18,970 nt of DNA. Origin: an uncultured Chromatiaceae bacterium (GTDB lineage Bacteria > Pseudomonadota > Gammaproteobacteria > Enterobacterales > Alteromonadaceae). The notes below the pieces were generated by a model, which was not told the origin of the DNA, did no database searches, and saw only the letters and a program-made list of their open reading frames with translations. Every line of letters begins with the position of its first letter. Positions within the stretch are counted from its first letter, which is position 1. The position numbers and the translations under genes were made by a program. Below are positions 11,932-18,970 of this stretch, piece after piece. The stretch is taken from assembly GCA_937978655.1 (NCBI GenBank), contig CALJUX010000074.1:1-18970 (forward strand). Direction: 5' to 3'.

Positions 11932-14472
11932 ATGACAGGTGTGAACAAACAACACAGGAAGACCCCGCTCGCGTTTTACATCGGCCTGGTCTTAAGCAGC
12001 GCGCTGTGCAGTCAGGCCAGCCATGCACAGGCGCAACAAAACACTGACAAAAACCCTGACAAAAACACTGAATCAGCCATCGAAGTAATGACAGTCACAG
12101 CGCAAAAACGTGTGCAAAATCTGATGGATGTGCCGGTTGCAATCGATTCGATTTCGGCGAAAGATTTAGAAGAAACCAACTCAGTGCTGCTCGGCGATAT
12201 CGCCGACTACACACCGGGTTTTAAATTCAGTAAAGACGCCGTGGCGCAGGCCACTGCAACGATGCGCGGCGTGTCGAGTTCTAACATCAGCACCGGCGGC
12301 GACCCGTCGGTGGCGATTTTTTATGACGATGTTTATCTGCCACGCGCGGCGCAAAGTGTGCTGTTTGCCGACATGCAGCGCATCGAAATTTTAAAAGGCC
12401 CACAAGGCACTTTGTTTGGTAAAAACGCGGCGGCCGGTGTGGTCAGCATGGTGCCCAATGCGCCGGAACATACTGATGAAGCCTTTCTCAAAGCCACGCT
12501 CGGCGATTATGGTTTAAAACGCTTTGAGGGCATGGCCAATACGTCATTGTCCGACCAATTTGCCTTGCGTATCAACGCCTTGTCGAACCAGCGCGACAGC
12601 TACATTGACAACGTTTACCAGGATTACCGTGGCGAAGAGCTGGGCAACGCCAACCATCAGGCCGCCCGTATCGCCGCGCTGTGGACACCATCAGCAGCCA
12701 CCAAAATCCAGTTCAGTTACGATTATGACGACATGGATCAGGGCTATTCGCCGGCCATTGGTTTAAGTCCTTATGCCTACAGCATGAACCCGCTGGATCG
12801 CACCATCGAAAATGACGTCATTGACGGCCACGAGCGGCGCGACATGGACGCCTGGACGGTAAAAATCAATCATGAATTTAACAGCGACTGGTCCGGCAAA
12901 CTCATTTCCAGTAAACGGCAATGGCAAGTGTCCGGCCGCGATGACGCCGACGGCACCGCCGACAAGACCCGTTATCTCGATACCATCAACTTTGAAGATT
13001 CGGACATTTTCTACAACGAGCTGCAAATTAACTACAGCCACGACAAGCTGAACTATGTCGGCGGTATCACTTACAGCAAAGAAAACGTGCACCAGACCAC
13101 CACGCTGGATGTCACCGCCGACACCATCGCGCGGCTGACCAGCGATAACCTGAACCAAATGCTCGGCGGCGCCTTGCAACAAGCCGGCATTCCGCCTCAA
13201 GCGGTCGGCCTGCCGATTGACCATATCTGGAAACCGGCCGACTGGGCCAATGTGATGAGCATTCTGGCGATGCTGGACCCGTCGGTCGCTGGTTTATTGC
13301 AGCAGTTGGGCGCAGAACCCTTCAGCCCGGAACTGGCGGCTGCCATCGGCGCTACCGGCGACCTGACTTATCAGCTGGTCGGCGCCGGTTTGGGCATTGC
13401 GGAAATTTTTGGCCCATCCAACGCCGGCAAGCTGTGGAGTGAAGATATCGTCAACAATGGCGTGTTTAACTCTTATGGCATTTATTCTGATGTGGATTAT
13501 CAGTACAACGACCAGTGGGGTTTCACTGGGGGTCTGCGTTATAGCCGCGATGAAAAAGACTTCAGCTGGGATATCCGCGAGCGCTCCTTTGGCGCGTCGC
13601 TGCCAAGCCTGACTTAGTTTTTATTCCCGCTGGTGACCAACCTCAAAGCCAATAAAGACTGGAGCAAACTGACCGGCCGTGGTGTGGTGCGCTTCCAGCC
13701 GGATGATAAACAGCTGTGGTTCTTATCCTATTCTACCGGTTATAAATCAGGTGGTTATGATTCGTTAGACCCCATGTCTGCCGCCAGCCCTTATGCGCCG
13801 GAAGCAGTGAAAAATATTGAACTGGGCTACAAAGCTGAACTGTGGCAAAGCGTGCGGCTGCAGACATCCATTTACAACATGGACCTGACCGACCGCCAGC
13901 GCTCAGTGAGCAGTAAAAGACCCGGCGATGGTGTGGCGGTACCCATTATCATCAATGGCGACCAGGATATTCGTGGTATGGAGCTGGTCGTCGACTGGCA
14001 GGCCACGTCAGCACTGAAACTCGGCCTTGTGACCGAATACCGCAAAACCGAATCGAACTGGCAGCAGTTTTATAACGGCGACGGTGATTTAGTCACCGAC
14101 ACCGAAAAAGACTCCAGCGCCGACGCCTACACCCTGACTGCCGACTGGACGCCGGACTGGGCCTTTGGCGATGGCCAGTGGAAAGTCCATGTCGACTATG
14201 TGTATGAAGAAAACACTCGCGCCGACGACCCGGATATGCTGGCGATTGCCAAACAAATTCCAGCTTATTTTGCTGACAGCAAAAACCTCAACGCCCGCAT
14301 CAGCTGGCAAAGCAACAGCGATCACTGGGAAGTGGCGGTGTATGGCAAAAACCTGACCGACAACGAAACAACCGGCGGCATCGGTGGTTTTGCTGCCGCC
14401 GTGCTCGGTACGCCCATCACCTCACTGAACCCGCCACGCACCGCCGGTGTGGAAGTAAAATATCAGTTCTGA
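11932..14472 (+). pseudogene. TonB-dependent receptor interrupted by one in-frame amber codon
   Basis: The frame runs 847 codons from ATG to TGA with a single TAG at codon 562 (13615-13617). Both halves are otherwise intact and in the same frame. Signal peptide 1-34 (cleavage near HAQA), a TonB-box-like IEVMTVTAQ (50-58), the plug with ATMRGVSSSN, DDVYLPR and IEILKGPQGTLFGKNAAAGVV, then a 22-strand-type barrel with the C-terminal hallmark GVEVKYQF ending in Phe. A long Ala/Leu-rich insertion (about 393-507) is probably an extracellular loop. The receptor would import an unknown ligand, energised by TonB. GGAG lies 8 nt upstream of the ATG. Without suppression the product stops mid-barrel. It could be a true nonsense mutation, read-through, or a base-call error. 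Confidence 0.88.
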
Positions 14473-14489
14473 TGGTGTTTCACCTGTGA

Positions 14490-14530
14490 CCTGCAGCAGC
14501 GCGCTCTCCCCTTGCTGCTGCAGGTTTTTT
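14490..14530 (+). terminator. Intrinsic terminator of the TonB receptor gene
   Basis: CCTGCAGCAG (14490-14499) and CTGCTGCAGG (14515-14524) form a perfect 10-bp stem with a 15-nt loop, followed by six T. It lies between two convergent genes. Confidence 0.88.
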
Positions 14531-14550
14531 CGCTCTTCACAGGCAAAAAA

Positions 14551-16257
14551 CTAATCGTCGTGCCGCGACGCTTCCACTTCGGTGGCAGTCACCACATTGT
14601 TGATATCTGTCATACCTTCAACTTTCACCATCTCGCCGACCATCAACCCGGCCATGAAGGCCTCGGTCGTCATACGCTTGGTTTTACCCAGTTGTAATTG
14701 GGTCGATGACGTCAGCAAAATTTTATAGCCGTTCACTTCAAACTGCTGCTGCGTTTTCGCGGTCACTGCGCCTTTGAACTCAACTTTCCCCGCCTTGTGC
14801 CCGCCGTCGCCTGCTTTATCTGTGTCAATCTTAAGTTTGACCGCAAGCAGTTGATTGCCGGCAGTAACAGCACGAACCTCGACAACGGTCGTTGCAGTTA
14901 ATAAGGCAAAAAACTGTGTTTTGCTCAGCAGCGCATCGTTGCTTTCAAAACGGGTGTTGCTGTCTGTGACAATGTTTTTACCGAATAAAATAAAACCATC
15001 GGCCTGCAGTGCTGACGGGATGCCTTTTAATTCAATGCTGCCATCGGCAGCGCCGCTGTTCTCCCGCTCCACCTTCAGTGCGATGTTGACGCCATCGGCG
15101 TTTTTCACTGCGGCCACTTCCAGATAGTCGTTGATCACCAGCGATGTCAGATCAAAATAACGCACCGCCCGCCTGGAATCGTCTTTGAACAAGGTTTGCG
15201 GTGTCACGACAAAAGTGCTGGAACCGATACTAAAGCTGTTGCGGTTTAAATCCAGCGCACTGACGTTGCCAGCTAATTTCAGCGTCGCCTGCTGGCTGAA
15301 ACTGATTTTTTCTACTTTAAAGCCACCGGCCACCGCAACGGCCTGCAGCTTAATGCTGACACCATTGGCTAACTGGCTGCGCTGGCCATGTTCAAAACGG
15401 GTGTCAGCGCTAAGCAGGAAGGTTTGACCGTTTAATATCAAAGACGTATCCGTCTGATAATTACTAATCATCCCTTCGAGCCAAAGCTGCGCCGTCGTGG
15501 CCGGTTGCGATTTTTCCAGGTCAACCAGGCTGGCCACTAACTGGTTGGTGCTGGCGTCGTAGCTGCGGGCCTGAACCTTGACCGACTGGCCATTTGCCAG
15601 CTGCGCCTGGGTGAAGTCTTCAAACCGGGCCTGACTGTAGCTGACCAGTAAATGTCCTAAACGGAAGGTCTGCCCGGCATGATTCAACTCGCTGATGGTG
15701 CCGTACAACTTCAATTGCGCAGCCGGTTTATTGTCCAGCTCAATCCGGCTTGCATAAAACTGGCCGGGGGCTTTGAAAAAACCACTCACTTCGACCACAT
15801 CACCGACTTTCAGCGTGTTCAGGCTGACGCCTTCAAACACGGTGATATCATCCACCGCAACCACTTGCCCTAAAATGGTCACTGTCTTATTTGCCAAATC
15901 AATAAACGACACCGGGCCTTCTAATTGTGCCGAGTATTTCACCGACTTCGCGCTGCCGGATGTGCCGTCCGCGTTAATACTGCCTTCTAATTGCACCACC
16001 ATGCCAATAGCCAGTTCTTGCTCCGCGGCTTGCTGGTTATCGTCAGTGCTGATAGCAGTGCTGTTGGTGTTGTAATGCACACCGTTGACCACGATGCTGC
16101 CAAATCCGCTGATAATACCGCTGGTCGATACTGTGGTGGTTTTCGCCGGTGGGGTTAAAGCAACTGCTGGCGGTACCGCCGCTTGCTCTGTACCACCGCC
16201 ACAACCGGCCAATATGGCTGTGGCAGTGAGAGTCAAAACTGAAATTTTATATGTCAT
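14551..16257 (-). CDS. Lipoprotein of tandem DUF5666-like repeats
   Basis: 568 residues from the ATG at 16257, which has GGAG 7 nt upstream and starts a lipoprotein signal peptide (MTYKISVLTLTATAILAGC, lipobox LAGC, lipidated C19). The frame open further upstream to 16308 lacks these. The mature chain is a string of about seven ~70-residue beta repeats, each of the form G.(I/V)S...(N)..F.(V/L).G..(V)....T.F.........L..G..V.V.......G......(V/I).(L/F), recognisable as DUF5666. Examples are GSIVVNGVHYNT, GPVSFIDLANKTVTILG, GTISELNHAGQTFRLG, GMISNYQTDTSLILNG and GAVTAKTQQQFEVNG. The family is uncharacterised; a structural or binding role at the cell envelope is a guess. Monocistronic, convergent with the TonB receptor gene. 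Confidence 0.85.
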   Translation of the reverse strand: MTYKISVLTLTATAILAGCGGGTEQAAVPPAVALTPPAKTTTVSTSGIISGFGSIVVNGVHYNTNSTAISTDDNQQAAEQELAIGMVVQLEGSINADGTSGSAKSVKYSAQLEGPVSFIDLANKTVTILGQVVAVDDITVFEGVSLNTLKVGDVVEVSGFFKAPGQFYASRIELDNKPAAQLKLYGTISELNHAGQTFRLGHLLVSYSQARFEDFTQAQLANGQSVKVQARSYDASTNQLVASLVDLEKSQPATTAQLWLEGMISNYQTDTSLILNGQTFLLSADTRFEHGQRSQLANGVSIKLQAVAVAGGFKVEKISFSQQATLKLAGNVSALDLNRNSFSIGSSTFVVTPQTLFKDDSRRAVRYFDLTSLVINDYLEVAAVKNADGVNIALKVERENSGAADGSIELKGIPSALQADGFILFGKNIVTDSNTRFESNDALLSKTQFFALLTATTVVEVRAVTAGNQLLAVKLKIDTDKAGDGGHKAGKVEFKGAVTAKTQQQFEVNGYKILLTSSTQLQLGKTKRMTTEAFMAGLMVGEMVKVEGMTDINNVVTATEVEASRHDD

Positions 16258-16277
16258 TGGGCACTCCGGGGTTGAAT

Positions 16278-16331
16278 AAAAAACCGCATGACAGCGCCGG
16301 CATATCACCGTGCTGCGCCGTCACACTGCGG
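16278..16331 (-). terminator. Terminator after the RND operon, or attenuator before the lipoprotein gene
   Basis: On the - strand CCGCA-(GTG)-TGACG-GCGC pairs with GCGC-TGTCA-TGCGG (one G-T pair, 3-nt bulge), followed by TTTTTTATT. It ends only about 20 bp before the lipoprotein start codon, so it either ends the RND/DUF3240 transcript or regulates the lipoprotein gene. The 128 bp from 16332 to 16459 shows nothing further. Confidence 0.65.
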
Positions 16332-16459
16332 CATCACCTGCGCCATCATCTGCGTGGGTAACCCATTGAAAGTACCGGCTGAATATTAAGCAGGTCTTAA
16401 AAAGTGCACCTCTGGCGGGTTAATTTGACTACAGGCCCCGGCAGGTGGCTGCAGGCGTT

Positions 16460-16810
16460 TTAGCCCAAGCCAATTTCGCCGGGCGTGGTCGTTTCATGGC
16501 AGTGGCCGTGTGCCAGCACCGGCGACAACACATAATGAAAGTGGCCGGTAAAATGATGCTGGCGCAGGCTTGCCAGCACTTCGGTCGCGTCGGCGCTGCT
16601 GAGTAATAAGCTGAACCTGCTGTTTGACTGACGGCCGGCGACTTGTTCCGCCGTCGACATCGCGCTGGGTCTGCGGCTAAAGCCCTGTACCGCATCCTGC
16701 GTAAAGCCCTGTACCACCGCGATTTGCATCAACAGGTCGGCACAGGCGTCGGCCAGAGCGACCGGCACAATCAGCGTCAGCATCAGCGGCTGTGTTTCTG
16801 CATTAACCAT
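16460..16810 (-). CDS. DUF3240 family protein (RND metal-efflux companion)
   Basis: 116 residues with no signal peptide. The N-terminal TLIVPVALADACADLLMQI and the central GRQSNSRFSLLLSSADATEVLASLRQHH..GHFHYVLSPV fit DUF3240, a small PII/ACT-like family found next to CzcA/CusA genes. The tail contains HGHCHETT, a His/Cys cluster that could bind metal (inference). The ATG overlaps the end of the RND gene by 28 bp and has AGGAG 7 nt upstream, so it is translationally coupled to the pump gene. Confidence 0.82.
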   Translation of the reverse strand: MVNAETQPLMLTLIVPVALADACADLLMQIAVVQGFTQDAVQGFSRRPSAMSTAEQVAGRQSNSRFSLLLSSADATEVLASLRQHHFTGHFHYVLSPVLAHGHCHETTTPGEIGLG

Positions 16811-18970
16811 TGATAGGCTCCTGGCATTAAAAATAACGTCACTATGGTGGCGCTGAATAAACCACTGATCACCACAATCGCCAGCGGACGCTGCAATTCA
16901 GCGCCTGGCCCTGTGACAAACAACAGTGGCAACAAACCTAACAGTGCGGTGGCGGCAGTCATCAGGATCGGCCTCAGACGGCGCAATGCGCCGGCTCTGA
17001 CCAACTGCTGCAACGGAACGCCGGCACGCTGTAAATCTTCAAAATGGCTGACCATCACCACGCCATTGAGCACCGCAACGCCCATCAGCGCGATAAACCC
17101 CACCGACGCCGGTACTGACAGGTATTCACCGGCCAGCAACAAACCAAAGATGCCGCCGGTCAGCGCAAACGGAATATTCGACAGCACCAGCAAGGCTTTT
17201 TTGCTGTCGCGAAAGGTGGCTAACAACAACAGGAAAATCAACGCCAGTGACAGCGGCACCACCAGCAACAACCGGCCAGCCGCCCGTTGCTGATTTTCAA
17301 ACTGGCCGCCGTACACCAGCCGGTAACCGGACGGCAATGGCAGCTGTGTCTGCAGTTGCTGTTGAATGCTGCTGACAAAACCGACCAGATCACGGCCGCT
17401 CACATTGGTGCGGACCAGCGCAAAGCGACTGCCGTTTTCGCGCGAGATCACGACAGGCCCGTCAATACGCTCAATGTCGGCAATAGTGCCCAGCGCTGTT
17501 TGCTGGCCATCGGCAAACACCAGCGGCATTTGGCCCAGGGTTTCAGCGGTCATATCATGGCGCTGGCGCAGTAACAGCGGCATCGGCCATTCGCCGTCCA
17601 TCACCTGCCCGACCTCAACGCCGGCCAGACTGCTGCGCACCTGTTGTGCCAGCGTCGCGCTGTCGATGGCATATAAATCGGCCGCGCTGTCGTTCAGCCG
17701 GATATTCAGCAGCTTGCTGCCTTCGGTGACCGCGGTCTGCGTGTCGGTCGCGCCGGCTTCTTTGGCCACAATAGCCGCGGTTTTTGCCGCCAGATCGGCC
17801 AGCACCTGCAGGTCCGGACCAAAAATTTTGATTGCCACGTCGCCGCGCGCGCCGGTCAGCATTTCGGACACCCGCATATCAATCGGCTGGGTAAAACCAA
17901 AATTGACGCCGGGAAACTGACTGAGTACCTGACGAATGTTGGCTTCAAGCAGCGCCTTGTCCGGCTGCCGCCAGTCTTGCACCGGCTTTAACTGCATAAA
18001 CAAATCGGTTTCGTTCAGCCCCATCGGGTCCATGCCGATCTCGTCCGAACCGGTGCGGGCGACAATCTGTAAAATCTCCGGCACCTGCGCCAGCAACGCC
18101 GCTTCAATCCGTTGATCCAGCGCGATACTGGCCTCCAGGCTGATGGTGGGAATTTTCTCGATTTGCAGCATGATGTCGCCCTCATCCAGCGTCGGCATAA
18201 AAGTACGGCCTAACTGGGTAAACGCGAGCAACGACAGCACAAACAGCGCAGCGATACTGAGCACAAAAGCGCGCCAGTGCGCCAGCACCTGTTCCAGCCA
18301 CGCCGCATAACCTTGTTGCAGGCGGCTGAACCAGTGCGGATGCTGCGCGCTGGCCGGCTGCAACAACCAGCCGCACAAGGCCGGCAATAAGGTCAGTGAC
18401 AACAGCAACGACGACAACAAAGCAAATACAATGGTCAGCGCCACCGGGATAAACAGCTTGCCTTCGAGACCATCCAGCGTCAGCAGCGGCAAAAATACAA
18501 TGACCACAATCAATGTGCCGGAGATCACCGGCAACGACACTTCTTTCACCGCCTGCAACACCAGATGCAGTTTTGGCAATGGCTTTGGCACCGACAGGCG
18601 CTCCAGCGTATTTTCGACCACCACCACCGACGAATCGACCAGCATGCCAATCGCAATGACTAAACCGCCGAGGCTCATTAAGTTGGCGGTCATGCCGGCA
18701 TAACGCATCAACAAAAAGGTGGCGAGCGCCGCCAGCGGTAAATTCAGCGCCACTAATAATGCGGCGCGCACATTGCCCAAAAACAGCAGCAGGATCAGCA
18801 CCACAAACAGCACCGCCAGCGCCAGCGCTTCCTCCACAGTGCCCACGGCGGTATCAATCAGTTGTTGGCGGTTATAAAACACATTCACCGACACATCGGG
18901 CGGCAAGCTGGCTTGCAGCTGTTGCAGCTGCAGCTTCACGGCCCGGATCAGCTCACCGGTATTGGCACCA
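16783..18970 (-). CDS. CusA/CzcA-family heavy-metal efflux RND permease (N-terminus outside window)
   Basis: 728 C-terminal residues of a protein that normally has about 1,030-1,050. The frame is open to the window edge (GANTGELIRAVKLQ...), so the GTG at 18939 is not the start. Visible are the periplasmic/TM junction VFYNRQQLIDTAVGTVEEAL, the TM4 region SLGGLVIAIGMLVDSSVVVVENTLERL with its proton-relay Asp, FMPTLDEGDIMLQIEKIPTISLEAS, RTGSDEIGMDPMGLNETDLFM, and the C-terminal TM block ending GAYQWLMQKHSR. It is the inner-membrane proton-driven pump of a tripartite efflux system. The TM4 text (AIGxxxD) is not the DFGxxxDGA form usual in Zn/Co/Cd pumps and is nearer to CusA; metal specificity stays open. 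CusB- and CusC-type partners are expected upstream, beyond the window. Confidence 0.93.
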   Translation of the reverse strand, partial: GANTGELIRAVKLQLQQLQASLPPDVSVNVFYNRQQLIDTAVGTVEEALALAVLFVVLILLLFLGNVRAALLVALNLPLAALATFLLMRYAGMTANLMSLGGLVIAIGMLVDSSVVVVENTLERLSVPKPLPKLHLVLQAVKEVSLPVISGTLIVVIVFLPLLTLDGLEGKLFIPVALTIVFALLSSLLLSLTLLPALCGWLLQPASAQHPHWFSRLQQGYAAWLEQVLAHWRAFVLSIAALFVLSLLAFTQLGRTFMPTLDEGDIMLQIEKIPTISLEASIALDQRIEAALLAQVPEILQIVARTGSDEIGMDPMGLNETDLFMQLKPVQDWRQPDKALLEANIRQVLSQFPGVNFGFTQPIDMRVSEMLTGARGDVAIKIFGPDLQVLADLAAKTAAIVAKEAGATDTQTAVTEGSKLLNIRLNDSAADLYAIDSATLAQQVRSSLAGVEVGQVMDGEWPMPLLLRQRHDMTAETLGQMPLVFADGQQTALGTIADIERIDGPVVISRENGSRFALVRTNVSGRDLVGFVSSIQQQLQTQLPLPSGYRLVYGGQFENQQRAAGRLLLVVPLSLALIFLLLLATFRDSKKALLVLSNIPFALTGGIFGLLLAGEYLSVPASVGFIALMGVAVLNGVVMVSHFEDLQRAGVPLQQLVRAGALRRLRPILMTAATALLGLLPLLFVTGPGAELQRPLAIVVISGLFSATIVTLFLMPGAYQWLMQKHSR

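Noticed and set aside
11245..11955. 236-residue - strand frame across the divergent spacer
   Set aside because: It overlaps the cytochrome gene in another frame and shows only Arg/Cys-rich shadow composition.
13633..14472. Separate 279-residue protein starting at GTG 13633
   Set aside because: It is the C-terminal barrel of the same TonB receptor, in frame after the amber codon. It has no signal peptide or plug, so it is not an independent gene.
16844..17920. Several + strand frames (149, 95 and 184 residues) inside the RND gene
   Set aside because: They are antisense shadows of the GC-rich pump coding sequence.

Overview
The window (about 19 kb, a contig end) looks like chromosome from a gammaproteobacterium. 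The reasons are a Fur-box feoAB locus, a proteobacterial-type OhrR/Ohr pair, a divergent TonB-receptor/cytochrome c locus and an RND/DUF3240 metal-efflux module. An Alteromonadales/Chromatiaceae-like host (Rheinheimera or Alishewanella relatives) would fit, but that is inference from gene content only. The first 47 bases are not biological: they match an Illumina TruSeq P7/Read-2 adapter with an 8-nt index, so the natural sequence starts at 48.

Left part (48-5245): a truncated divergent gene start, then Fur-regulated ferrous iron uptake (feoA, feoB). Next is an organic-peroxide defence locus: ohr, an exported HSL-type alpha/beta hydrolase, and the sensor-repressor ohrR, all on the + strand. 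Three near-identical palindromes built on GTTATCGCGATAAC lie in front of ohr (two) and the hydrolase (one) and are probably OhrR operators.

Middle (5383-7724): an AT-richer block of four integron gene cassettes, all on the - strand, each ending in a foldable attC site. No integrase or recognisable attI is visible, so it is a CALIN-type cluster. The cassettes carry an HHH (Cdd1-like) plus VOC two-gene unit, a frameshifted hypothetical gene, an unknown 100-residue protein, and a DUF6998-like protein. One attC core site has ATT instead of the invariant GTT.

Right part (8050-14530): a tightly coupled - strand operon encodes three exported c-type cytochromes: a c4-like diheme cytochrome, a MauG/bacterial cytochrome c peroxidase-like diheme enzyme, and a right-handed beta-helix protein fused to a cytochrome c domain. 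It is divergent from a TonB-dependent receptor gene that is complete except for one in-frame amber codon (codon 562). I infer that these genes form one periplasmic/outer-membrane redox system acting on an unknown imported substrate.

End (14551-18970): a lipoprotein built of DUF5666-like beta repeats, then a heavy-metal RND pump subunit (N-terminus outside the window) followed by an overlapping DUF3240 gene.

The most interesting points are the integrase-less cassette cluster, the beta-helix/heme fusion operon with its amber-interrupted receptor, the three-operator Ohr regulon with a hydrolase member, and a small dispersed repeat present in two versions.
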